From assembly GCF_003428645.1 (NCBI RefSeq), contig NZ_QVQH01000001.1, positions 401,110-465,109 on the forward strand: a stretch of 64,000 nt of DNA. Reading direction: 5' to 3'. The stretch is from Geodermatophilus marinus (lineage in GTDB: Bacteria > Actinomycetota > Actinomycetes > Mycobacteriales > Geodermatophilaceae). Below the pieces are notes generated by a model. It was given only the letters and a program-made list of their open reading frames with translations, searched no databases and was not told the origin of the DNA. Position numbers and translations under genes: made by a program. Below are positions 8,797 to 15,897 of the stretch, one piece after another. Position 1 is the stretch's first letter. Every line of letters begins with the position of its first letter.

Positions 8797-10293
8797 TCAG
8801 GCGCCGTGGACGAGCAGCGGGTCCACCCCTGCGGGGACCACGTCGCCGGGCTCCTCTTCGTGGAGTTCCGCCGCGGCCACGGAGGCGTGGAGGTGCGAGG
8901 CGAGCTTGTCCTCGCGTCGGACGTCCACGATGTGCCCGGTCCAGGAGGAGATCAGCACGTCCAGGGAGGTCTCGGCGACGGCCCCGGGGGTGAGCAGCGT
9001 GCCCTCCGGCTCCCGGCCGAAGGCCCGGGTCCGCATGGGCGTGGCGGTGCGCTCCGGGTTGATGCAGTTCACCCGGACGCCGTCACCGGCCCACTCGTCG
9101 GCCAGCGCCTGCGTCAGGTTGACGACGGCGGCCTTGGCGGAGGAGTAGAGGCTGTAGCCGCTGCGCCCGCGGGTGTAGGAGCTGGACGTGTAGAGCAGCA
9201 GCGATCCGCCGGTCCGCCGCAGGTGCGGGTGGAAGACCTGTGCGATGTGGATCGGGGCGAGGTAGTTGACCTCGGTCGCCAGGAAGACCGTCTCCTCGCT
9301 GGTCGCGGCCAGCTCGCCGCGGGGGAGCACGCCGGCGGTGTTGACCACGAAGTCCACCCGGCCGGTGGCGGCGAGCACCTGCTCGCAGGCGGCCACGATG
9401 TCGGAGCGCCGCTCGACGTGGGTCCGCGTCTCCGAGCGGCTGAAGGTGAAGGTGGTGGCGCCGTAGGACTCGGCTAGGCGCACGATGTCCGCGCCGATCC
9501 CGTAGGAACCGCCGAACACGACGACGGTCTTGCCCTCCAGGGCTGCCCGGTACTCGGCCTCGAACCGCGGCCGGGGCGCATCGTGGCTGTCGAGCTGGAA
9601 CAGCTTGTCGGCGATGTAGACGTCGATGGGCTCGGTGACCTTCATGTTGCGGTCCTCGCCCCGGACGACGGCGATCGGCACGTCGGGCAGGTAGCGCAGC
9701 ACCACGGTGCAGTCGTCGGTCGCCTCGAAGTCCGGGTCACCGGCGGCGAGCTCGTAGGCCCGCCGGATGACGGACAGGCGGAAGCACTGCGGGGTCTGCC
9801 CCCGGCGCAGCAGCGGCCGGTGCAGCACCTGGTCGATCGTCTGGCCCGTCGCCTCGTCGACCTTGATTATCGTGTCCGCGGAGGGGATGGCCGTGTCCAC
9901 GGCCTCGTACTCGTCCAGGGCGTCGACGCAGTCGGCGATGACCCGCTGGCTCAGCAGCGGCCGCACGGCGTCGTGGAAGAGGACGTTGCACTCATCGGCG
10001 CCCAGCGCGTCGATGGCCCGCTGGGTGGTGGCGTTGCGCGTGTCGGCGCCCTCGAGGACCTCGGTGACCTTCGGGTAGGCGCCCGACCGGAGGAAGCCGC
10101 GGACGGCGTCGAGGTGACCGGGCGTCATCATCACGACGATCTCGTCGATCAGCGGTGAGGCGTTGAGCAGCCCGATGGTGTGCTCGATGATCGGCTTGCC
10201 GGCGACCTTGATCAACTGCTTGGGGATGGACAGGCCCACGCGCGTCCCCGTGCCCCCGGCCAGGACCACCGCCACGTTCCGCAGTCTCGTCAC
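8797..10293 (-). CDS. Bifunctional ribitol-5-phosphate cytidylyltransferase / SDR reductase (Bcs1/Acs1-like)
   Basis: 498 residues in two domains. Residues ~1-235 are an IspD/TarI-type cytidylyltransferase with the nucleotide loop AGGTGTRVGLSIPKQ and an HDAVRPLL segment. Residues ~255-485 are a short-chain dehydrogenase with a GGSYGIGAD cofactor loop, NTAGV, and a catalytic Ser plus Y-x3-K (YSLYSSAK). This arrangement matches Bcs1/Acs1 of Haemophilus capsule loci, which reduces ribulose-5-phosphate and activates ribitol-5-phosphate to CDP-ribitol. It heads the operon and would supply the CDP-polyol for both transferases. I chose GTG 10293 because a TACGGT -10 hexamer (10306-10301) lies seven bases upstream, which suggests a leaderless mRNA. 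The longer open frame (to 10344) has no conserved sequence. Confidence 0.87.
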   Translation of the reverse strand: MTRLRNVAVVLAGGTGTRVGLSIPKQLIKVAGKPIIEHTIGLLNASPLIDEIVVMMTPGHLDAVRGFLRSGAYPKVTEVLEGADTRNATTQRAIDALGADECNVLFHDAVRPLLSQRVIADCVDALDEYEAVDTAIPSADTIIKVDEATGQTIDQVLHRPLLRRGQTPQCFRLSVIRRAYELAAGDPDFEATDDCTVVLRYLPDVPIAVVRGEDRNMKVTEPIDVYIADKLFQLDSHDAPRPRFEAEYRAALEGKTVVVFGGSYGIGADIVRLAESYGATTFTFSRSETRTHVERRSDIVAACEQVLAATGRVDFVVNTAGVLPRGELAATSEETVFLATEVNYLAPIHIAQVFHPHLRRTGGSLLLYTSSSYTRGRSGYSLYSSAKAAVVNLTQALADEWAGDGVRVNCINPERTATPMRTRAFGREPEGTLLTPGAVAETSLDVLISSWTGHIVDVRREDKLASHLHASVAAAELHEEEPGDVVPAGVDPLLVHGA

Positions 10294-10306
10294 GAGCACG
10301 ACCGTA
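10294..10306 (-). promoter_or_regulatory. Probable leaderless promoter of the CDP-ribitol synthase operon
   Basis: On the minus strand a TACGGT hexamer (10306-10301) is followed by seven bases and the GTG start. A -10 box this close puts transcription initiation at or next to the start codon. No good -35 box is visible at the normal spacing. Confidence 0.5.
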
Positions 10307-10396
10307 GCGACAGAGCGTGATCGCACAGTTGCACATGGGATCACCGAGACGGCGTGGGACGAAATGGTGCCAGAGGGACGGCCCGGGCCGTCCCGG

Positions 10397-11125
10397 TCAC
10401 GCGGTGTGGACGACGTGGAAGGCCTCCGCCATGCGACCGTGCGGCAGCCCGAAACGGGACGCCGTCTGCCGCATCCAGCCGCCGACGAACTCCTCGAGGT
10501 CGTCGCGGTGGGCCACCTGGCTGACGTGGCTCTTGAGCGCGGCGAACTTCAGCTCCACCACGTCGGTCACGTCCACCGCGTGGTCGGGCCGGGGGCCGGC
10601 CCCGAGCCACACCTCGGAGACCGTCCACGCCTCGAGGCCCTCGTCGGCGAGCAGCTCCGGGAAGGCGAACGGGTTGCGGGCGTCGGGGTAGACGGCGCGC
10701 AGGGTGGACTCGCCGACGGTCATGTGGTCGGGGTGGCTGGCGCCGATGCGCTCGTAGAACCGCTCCGGGGAGCTGGTCAGCACCCGCTGCGGGCGGACCT
10801 GGCGGATGACGCGGGTGATGTCGCGGCGCAGGTCCAGGGTCAGCTCGAGCCGGCCGTCGGGGTAGCCGAGGAAGCGGACGTCGCGGACGCCGACCGCCGC
10901 CGCGGCGGCCTCCTGCTCCGCGCGGCGCAGCGGGCCCATCCGCTCGCGGGGTGTCTCGTCGAACCCGCCGGCGTCCCCGTCGGTGACGATGCAGTAGGTG
11001 ACCTCGGTGCCGGCCTCGGTCCAGGTGGCGACCGTCCCGGCACTGCCGAAGTCGACGTCGTCGGGGTGGGCCAGGACGCACAGCGCGCGCTCGACGTGCT
11101 CGGCGGGCTTCGGGGGTGTCGGCAT
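10397..11125 (-). CDS. PIG-L family deacetylase
   Basis: 242 residues of the LmbE/PIG-L/MshB zinc deacetylase family. The metal motif AHPDDVDFG is at the N-terminus and the second zinc ligand region is SHPDHMTVG. Family members remove N-acetyl groups from GlcNAc-containing molecules, including mycothiol precursors and mycothiol conjugates. It is shorter than MshB/Mca (~290-300) and carries AHPDDVD where MshB usually has AHPDDE, so the substrate is not assigned. A TAGGCT hexamer lies eight bases before GTG 11128 and eleven before ATG 11125, so the mRNA is probably leaderless and either codon could be the start. It is divergent from the SnoaL-like gene. Confidence 0.85.
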   Translation of the reverse strand: MPTPPKPAEHVERALCVLAHPDDVDFGSAGTVATWTEAGTEVTYCIVTDGDAGGFDETPRERMGPLRRAEQEAAAAAVGVRDVRFLGYPDGRLELTLDLRRDITRVIRQVRPQRVLTSSPERFYERIGASHPDHMTVGESTLRAVYPDARNPFAFPELLADEGLEAWTVSEVWLGAGPRPDHAVDVTDVVELKFAALKSHVSQVAHRDDLEEFVGGWMRQTASRFGLPHGRMAEAFHVVHTA

Positions 11126-11277
11126 CACGTCGGGCAAGCCTAGGTGGGTCCTGCGATGCCCCGTCCCCGGAGGCCCACGCGGTCCGGGGTTCCCCCGGAA
11201 CGGCATCGGGCGGACCCTGGCGGTCCACGGACCAGGTGCACGGCCGGCCGCTGCGGCCCGCCGGGGGAGGAGCCGAC

Positions 11278-11685
11278 GTGGACCCTGCACTGTCCCGGGC
11301 GCTGGACCGGGTCGCGGACGGGCTGGCCGCCATGGGGGCCGGCAACCCCGGTCCCTACGCGGCCTGCTGGGCCGACTCCCCCGACGTGACGCTGTTCGGC
11401 GCCTGGGGACCGGTCGAGAAGGGGTACCGCGCCGTCACGAAGACCTTCGAGTGGGTGGGCAGCCGCTTCAGCGACGGCCGGCTCGTCCCGCGCTACGAGG
11501 TCGTCGACGTCAGCGGGGACCTCGCCTTCACGGTCGGGTCCGAGCAGGGGGTCGTCCGCGTGGACGGCGGGGAGCCGCGGGAGATGACGATCCGGGTGAC
11601 GCACGTCTACCGGCGCGTCGAGGGCGACTGGTGGCTGGTGCACCGGCACGCCGACTTCCCACCGGCCGACCAGCGGGAGCGCTGA
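11278..11685 (+). CDS. SnoaL-like / nuclear transport factor 2 family protein
   Basis: 135 residues with the cone-shaped NTF2/SnoaL fold signature: an N-terminal helix pair (ALDRVADGLAAMGAGNPGPYAACWAD), a V-T-L-F-G-A-W-G strand and the C-terminal RVTHVYRRVEGDWWLVHRHADFP motif typical of ketosteroid isomerase-like proteins. Such proteins bind small ligands or isomerise them; no substrate can be assigned. The GTG start is supported by GGGGGAGG eight bases upstream. The longer open frame to 11116 crosses the divergent promoter and is not supported. Confidence 0.78.
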   Translation: MDPALSRALDRVADGLAAMGAGNPGPYAACWADSPDVTLFGAWGPVEKGYRAVTKTFEWVGSRFSDGRLVPRYEVVDVSGDLAFTVGSEQGVVRVDGGEPREMTIRVTHVYRRVEGDWWLVHRHADFPPADQRER

Positions 11686-11694
11686 GCCCGCCCG

Positions 11695-11991
11695 CTACAG
11701 CCGGCCGCGGCCCTGGCGGAGCAGCATCATGCCGAGCGCGGCGCCGTCGCTGCCGAGCGCCTCCTGGAAACGGGCCAGCACCTGCTGCTCGCGGGCGAGG
11801 GAGAGCCGGGTGCCACCCGCGGCCCGGCGCAGCTCACCGATCTCCCGGGAGACGGCCAGGCGTTGGCGGACCAGGCGGATGATCTCCGCATCGCAGGCGT
11901 CGATCTCCTGGCGCAGCTCGGAGATGCGGGCGTCGGGCGCGGTGGGCGGCGGCGTGGCGGGGGCCGGCGTGGCGGGGATCATGGCGGTCAT
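11695..11991 (-). CDS. Chorismate mutase, AroQ-delta type
   Basis: 98 residues, an all-helical chorismate mutase that converts chorismate to prephenate for Phe and Tyr synthesis in the cytoplasm. The core ISELRQEIDACDAEIIRLVRQR with a later GGTRLSLAREQQVL helix and the C-terminal LLLRQGRGRL tail match the Mycobacterium intracellular enzyme Rv0948c. That enzyme has low activity alone and is activated by binding DAHP synthase; the same GRGRL tail suggests the same mode here. ATG 11991 has a GGAGGAA ribosome site six bases upstream. The gene is preceded by an aromatic leader peptide and a terminator hairpin (12036-12143), so transcription attenuation by charged Phe/Tyr tRNA is likely. Its divergence from pcrA/uvrD1 is the same as in Mycobacterium. 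Confidence 0.92.
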   Translation of the reverse strand: MTAMIPATPAPATPPPTAPDARISELRQEIDACDAEIIRLVRQRLAVSREIGELRRAAGGTRLSLAREQQVLARFQEALGSDGAALGMMLLRQGRGRL

Positions 11992-12035
11992 CGGTTCCTC
12001 CGGTGCGGGGGGCCGTCGGGCCCGGAGGACGAGAA

Positions 12036-12064
12036 ACGCCCCGGGCTCCTCGGGCCCGGGGCGT
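12036..12064 (-). terminator. Attenuator terminator hairpin before chorismate mutase
   Basis: On the minus strand an 11-base perfect stem (ACGCCCCGGGC with its complement) and a 7-base loop are followed directly by TTTCTCGTC. It lies between the leader peptide stop (12081) and the mutase start (11991), so it would end transcripts before the structural gene. A short T-run is rare in this GC-rich window and supports intrinsic termination. Confidence 0.78.
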
Positions 12065-12080
12065 CTGTTGCGGCGTGTGC

Positions 12081-12143
12081 TCAGCCAGCGGTGACGGACA
12101 CCGGAACCCGGTGGCCGTAGTAAAAGCTGCGCGCGGTGAGCAC
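12081..12143 (-). CDS. Aromatic leader peptide of the chorismate mutase attenuator (20 aa)
   Basis: A 20-codon frame (GTG start) encodes a peptide with the core ARSFYYGHRVPVSVTAG. The Phe-Tyr-Tyr codons (TTT TAC TAC, plus-strand 12117-12125) are followed at once by a CACCGG-3-CCGGTG hairpin within the reading frame (12099-12113), then the stop, then the terminator at 12036-12064. This is the classic layout of a ribosome-mediated attenuator for Phe/Tyr supply. A CAGACT -10-like hexamer sits six bases before the GTG, consistent with a leaderless start. It is too short for normal gene callers. The functional reading is inference; the peptide and hairpins are directly visible. Confidence 0.72.
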   Translation of the reverse strand: MLTARSFYYGHRVPVSVTAG

Positions 12144-12242
12144 GGCGGGAGTCTGCCACACCCGCGGCGGGCGGCGCCAGCGCACCCGCGGGGCGCGTGG
12201 GGCGGGCGGGTCCGCGACCCGAGGACCGTCGCCCGTCCGAAC

Positions 12243-12248
12243 TACAGT
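12243..12248 (+). promoter_or_regulatory. Probable -10 box of the pcrA transcript
   Basis: A TACAGT hexamer lies nine bases before the ATG of a 20-codon upstream frame that overlaps the pcrA start. No convincing -35 box is visible. Confidence 0.45.
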
Positions 12249-12257
12249 GGTGTGGTC

Positions 12258-12320
12258 ATGAACCCACCCCACGAAAACGCTCCGCTGGCGCTCCACGTCT
12301 CCGTGGGGTCCCCGGGATGA
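12258..12320 (+). CDS. 20-codon upstream ORF overlapping the pcrA start
   Basis: An ATG nine bases after a TACAGT -10 box opens a frame reading MNPPHENAPLALHVSVGSPG and ends in TGA at 12318-12320. The stop overlaps the pcrA ATG (12317) in the arrangement ATGA, so the small frame would couple translation into pcrA. The RNA here can also fold (CCACG-TCTC-CGTGG near 12292-12305, and CCCCACG pairing with CGTGGGG). I do not recognise the peptide. It may be a regulatory uORF or simply a leaderless entry point. Confidence 0.45.
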   Translation: MNPPHENAPLALHVSVGSPG

Positions 12321-14611
12321 GCGTCCAGCAGGCCCTCCCCGGCACTGCGTCCCTCCAGCGTTCCGCGTCCGGCTCGGTGGGCCGGGAGCTGGACCGCATG
12401 CTCGCCGGCCTCAACGGCCCGCAGCGCCAGGCCGTGGTGCACGAGGGCGGCCCGCTGCTCATCGTCGCCGGCGCCGGGTCGGGCAAGACCCGGGTGCTCA
12501 CCCACCGGGTCGCCTACCTCCTCGGTGCCCGCGGGGTGCAGCCCGGCGAGGTCCTCGCGATCACCTTCACGAACAAGGCCGCGGGCGAGATGAAGGAGCG
12601 GGTGGCCCAGCTGGTCGGCCCGCGCGCCCGCGCGATGTGGGTGTCGACCTTCCACTCCATGTGCGTGCGCATCCTGCGCGCCGAGGCCGCCAAGCTCGGG
12701 CTGAAGAGCTCGTTCACCATCTACGACCAGGGCGACTCCGTCCGGCTCATGACGATGGTCGCCCGCGACCTGGACCTCGACGCCAAGCGCTACCCCGGGC
12801 GCAGCCTCGCGGCGCAGGTGTCGAACCTGAAGAACGAGCTGGTCGACGAGGAGTCGTTCACCCCGGTCACCGCGCCGGAGAAGGTGCTCGCCGAGGCGTA
12901 CACGCTGTACCAGCAGCGGCTGCGCCAGGCGCACGCGCTGGACTTCGACGACCTGATCATGACGACGGTGAACCTGCTCCAGGCCTTCCCCGACGTCGCG
13001 GAGCACTACCGGCGCCGGTTCCGGCACGTCCTGGTCGACGAGTACCAGGACACCAACCACGCCCAGTACGTGCTGGTGCGCGAGCTGGTGGGCACGGGTG
13101 CCGGCCCGGTGCCGCCGGCCGAGCTGTGCGTCGTCGGCGACGCCGACCAGTCGATCTACGCCTTCCGCGGCGCCACGATCCGCAACATCGACGAGTTCGA
13201 GCGCGACTACCCCGAGGCCACGACGATCCTGCTGGAGCAGAACTACCGCTCCACCCAGCGCATCCTCAAGGCGGCCAACCAGGTCATCGCCAAGAACACC
13301 GGACGCCGGCCGAAGAACCTCTGGACCGACGCCGGGGACGGCGAGCTCATCGAGGGCTACGTCGCCGAGAACGAGCACGACGAGGCCGCCTGGGTGGCCG
13401 AGCAGATCGACGCGCTGGTCGACGAGGGCCAGGCCAGGCCCAAGGACATCGCGGTCTTCTACCGCACCAACAACGCCTCCCGCGTGTTCGAGGAGGTGTT
13501 CATCCGCGTCGGCATGCCCTACAAGGTCGTCGGCGGGGTGCGCTTCTACGAGCGCAAGGAGGTCCGCGACGCGCTGGCCTACCTCAAGGTGGTGGCCAAC
13601 CCCGCAGACGTGGTGAGCCTGCGGCGGGTGCTCAACACGCCCAAGCGCGGCATCGGCGACAAGGCCGAGTCCTGCATCGAGACCTTCGCCGACCGCGAGC
13701 GGATCGCCTTCGCCACCGCCCTGCGGCGCTGCGCGGAGGTCCCCGACCTCGCCGCCCGCTCGCTCAAGGCGGTGCAGGAGTTCGTCGCGCTGCTGGAGGA
13801 GTTCGAGCACCTGGTCGAGACCGGCTCGGGCCCGGCCGCGCTGCTGGAGAGCATCCTCGACCGCACCGGCTACCTGACCGAGCTGCAGGCCTCGACCGAC
13901 CCGCAGGACGAGGGGCGCGTCGACAACCTCAACGAGCTCATCTCCGTGGCCGCGGAGTTCGAGGCGGCCAACCCCGGGGGCTCGGTCACCGACTTCCTCG
14001 AGCAGGTGTCGCTGGTGGCCGACGCCGACCAGATCCCGGTCGCGGGGGACGACGCCGGCGTGGTCACGCTGATGACCCTGCACACCGCCAAGGGGCTGGA
14101 GTTCCCGGTGGTCTTCCTCACCGGCATGGAGGACGGCGTCTTCCCCCACCTGCGCGCCCTGGGCGACCCGCGGGAGCTGGAGGAGGAGCGCCGGCTGGCC
14201 TACGTCGGCATCACCCGGGCGCAGCAGCGGCTGTTCCTCTCCCGGGCCACGGTGCGCACCAGCTGGGGGCAGCCGGCCTACAACCCGCCGTCCCGCTTCC
14301 TCGACGAGCTGCCGGGCGACACGGTCCGGTGGGCGGGCAAGGAGCCGGTGCCCGCGCCGAGCACGGGTTACCGCTCGGCGCAGCAGCGGGTCGCCGCGAC
14401 CGGGCTGTCGACCGGCGGGCTGCGCGGTGGCGCGGGCAACCGGGCGGTCATCTCGGTCGAGGTGGGGGACCGGGTCAGCCACGACGCCTTCGGGCTCGGG
14501 ACCGTCGTCGAGGTCACCGGCGTCGGCGACAAGGCCCAGGCGACGGTGGACTTCGGCTCGGGCGGCACCAAGCGCCTCGTCCTCCGCTACGCCCCGCTCG
14601 TCAAGCTCTGA
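12317..14611 (+). CDS. pcrA: ATP-dependent DNA helicase UvrD1/PcrA
   Basis: A 764-residue superfamily 1A helicase that unwinds DNA 3'-5' in nucleotide excision repair and replication restart. Visible motifs are Walker A GAGSGKTR, motif Ia TFTNKAAGEMKER, Walker B VDEYQDTN, motif III GDADQSIYAFRGA, motif IV EQNYRS, motif V TLHTAKGLEFPVVF and motif VI VGITRAQQRL. The C-terminal ~55 residues (VGDRVSHDAFGLGTVVEV...) are the Tudor-like domain of PcrA/UvrD1 that binds RNA polymerase. Length matches mycobacterial UvrD1, which lies in the same order between chorismate mutase and an M23 peptidase. ATG 12317 overlaps the stop of a 20-codon upstream ORF. Confidence 0.96.
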   Translation: MSVQQALPGTASLQRSASGSVGRELDRMLAGLNGPQRQAVVHEGGPLLIVAGAGSGKTRVLTHRVAYLLGARGVQPGEVLAITFTNKAAGEMKERVAQLVGPRARAMWVSTFHSMCVRILRAEAAKLGLKSSFTIYDQGDSVRLMTMVARDLDLDAKRYPGRSLAAQVSNLKNELVDEESFTPVTAPEKVLAEAYTLYQQRLRQAHALDFDDLIMTTVNLLQAFPDVAEHYRRRFRHVLVDEYQDTNHAQYVLVRELVGTGAGPVPPAELCVVGDADQSIYAFRGATIRNIDEFERDYPEATTILLEQNYRSTQRILKAANQVIAKNTGRRPKNLWTDAGDGELIEGYVAENEHDEAAWVAEQIDALVDEGQARPKDIAVFYRTNNASRVFEEVFIRVGMPYKVVGGVRFYERKEVRDALAYLKVVANPADVVSLRRVLNTPKRGIGDKAESCIETFADRERIAFATALRRCAEVPDLAARSLKAVQEFVALLEEFEHLVETGSGPAALLESILDRTGYLTELQASTDPQDEGRVDNLNELISVAAEFEAANPGGSVTDFLEQVSLVADADQIPVAGDDAGVVTLMTLHTAKGLEFPVVFLTGMEDGVFPHLRALGDPRELEEERRLAYVGITRAQQRLFLSRATVRTSWGQPAYNPPSRFLDELPGDTVRWAGKEPVPAPSTGYRSAQQRVAATGLSTGGLRGGAGNRAVISVEVGDRVSHDAFGLGTVVEVTGVGDKAQATVDFGSGGTKRLVLRYAPLVKL

Positions 14612-14670
14612 CCCGGGCGGTCGGCCCCCGGCCGGTGGCGCCCGTGGGCTCGTCGCGCGTGGGCCGGTGC

Positions 14671-14733
14671 CGGGCACAGGCAGCTCTTCCCACGTCGGCG
14701 GCTCCGGGACGCCGGACATGCTTCCTGTGCCCC
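14671..14733. terminator. Possible bidirectional terminator between convergent genes
   Basis: Between the ends of pcrA (plus) and the M23 peptidase (minus), GGGCACAGG (14672-14680) pairs with CCTGTGCCC (14724-14732), with a smaller GC hairpin (GTCGGCG/CGCCGGAC) in the loop. There is no T-run on either side. Confidence 0.4.
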
Positions 14734-14755
14734 GGGGTGGGGGGGGCCGATCCGG

Positions 14756-15565
14756 TCAGGGCACCGAGACGCCGCGCTCGGCGAGGAAGTCCTCCGGGTC
14801 GACGGCGCGGCCGTTTTGGCCGCCGCTGTGGATCTGGTAGTGCAGGTGGGGGCCGGTCGACTGGCCCTCGTTGCCGATCTTCGCGATCGGATCGCCGGCG
14901 TGCACGATGTCGCCGGCCTGCACCGAGTAGTAGCGCATGTGGCCGTAGACGTGCACGTTGCCGTCGGGGTCCTGGATGTAGACGGCGTTGCCGTACCCGG
15001 AGGCCCGGCCGGCACGGATCACCACGCCGTCGGTGGCCGCCAGGATGGGCGTGCCGAGCGGCGCCGCGAGGTCGATGCCCCAGTGCATGACCCCCCAGCG
15101 CATGCAGAAGCAGGTGGTCAGGCGGGCGCCCTCGACGGGCCGGGCGGTCGTCGGCCGCCGGGCGGCGCGGGAGGCGGCGAGCTCGGTGAGCCGGGCCTGC
15201 GCCTCGGCCTCGGTGATGCCGCGGCGCACGAGGGCGTCGTCCAGCTCGCCCGCCAGCCCGAGGTCGGAGACCCCGAGGCCGTAGTCGACGGAGGTCATGC
15301 CGGTGGGGACGGGGTCGTCGCCCAGCAGGCCGGGCAGGCCGGCGAGGACGGCGCCCGCGACGAGGGCGGCCAGCCAGACCGGACCGCGCCGGCCGGGAGG
15401 ACGGGGGAGGCCGCGGCGGCGCGGGGCGGGCGTCGCGACGGCGGGCGCCTGCTCCGCCGGCGCCTCTGCCGCGGGCACCCGCTCGGCGGGCGTCCTGTCC
15501 ACGGGGAGGCGCGGGGTGACCGCGGGTTCCCGGTCGGCCGTCGGCCGCTCCAGCAGGCTGGTCAC
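14756..15565 (-). CDS. M23 family metallopeptidase, membrane-anchored
   Basis: 269 residues: a ~60-residue Pro/Ala-rich cytoplasmic lead, one membrane segment (about residues 62-80) and a C-terminal LytM/M23 domain. Zinc ligands appear in the H-x3-D motif MHWGIDLAAP, and the final H-x-H in GPHLHYQIH. Such proteins cut peptidoglycan cross-bridges or, if inactive, activate amidases; here all zinc ligands are present. The position between uvrD1 and sucC equals that of Rv0950c in Mycobacterium. The GTG start has an AGGGAGG site about seven bases upstream. Confidence 0.88.
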   Translation of the reverse strand: MTSLLERPTADREPAVTPRLPVDRTPAERVPAAEAPAEQAPAVATPAPRRRGLPRPPGRRGPVWLAALVAGAVLAGLPGLLGDDPVPTGMTSVDYGLGVSDLGLAGELDDALVRRGITEAEAQARLTELAASRAARRPTTARPVEGARLTTCFCMRWGVMHWGIDLAAPLGTPILAATDGVVIRAGRASGYGNAVYIQDPDGNVHVYGHMRYYSVQAGDIVHAGDPIAKIGNEGQSTGPHLHYQIHSGGQNGRAVDPEDFLAERGVSVP

Positions 15566-15897
15566 CGGAGCACCTCCCTGGTGGGTCTGCCCCTCCGGCC
15601 GGGCTGCCGAGCGGCAGACCGCCGGGGGAGCGGCGGTGGCGCGGGCGACCTGTGCGGGTCCCCCTCCGGTTGTCCGGTGCCGTGATCGGACGGTAACGAT
15701 CCGTCATTGCCACCATCGGCCGGCGCGGGCGCGTGTCGCCTTGTCTGCAACCCGTGTGACGAATGAGCCGGAAGAGCCGGGTGTGGCGCTCCGCGGGTCG
15801 TCCTGCTCCGGACGGCAGCCACCGGGGCTCAGGGGCGCCGCCCTCGTCCAGGGGTCCGCCACGAGCGGGCGAGGGGTGGGGGGACGAGGGCCTTTCC
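15566..15897. other. 332-base spacer and probable M23 peptidase leader
   Basis: This lies between the lipase stop and the M23 start on the minus strand. No coding sequence is supported. It has a GATCGGACGGTAACGATCC partial inverted repeat near 15684-15702 and a GTGTGACG word (plus strand) at ~15754. These resemble half-sites bound by MtrA-type regulators of wall hydrolases, but the match is too short to call. I looked for a cyclic-di-AMP (ydaO) riboswitch and did not find its conserved core. Confidence 0.35.

Noticed and set aside
12242..14719. 825-residue minus-strand open frame opposite pcrA
   Set aside because: It is the antisense shadow of a clear helicase gene and shows no domain.
15566..15800. 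Cyclic-di-AMP riboswitch upstream of the M23 peptidase
   Set aside because: Such riboswitches often precede wall hydrolases and a GGGGGACCC word is present, but the rest of the conserved core and the GGGGUGAAU-type segment are missing.
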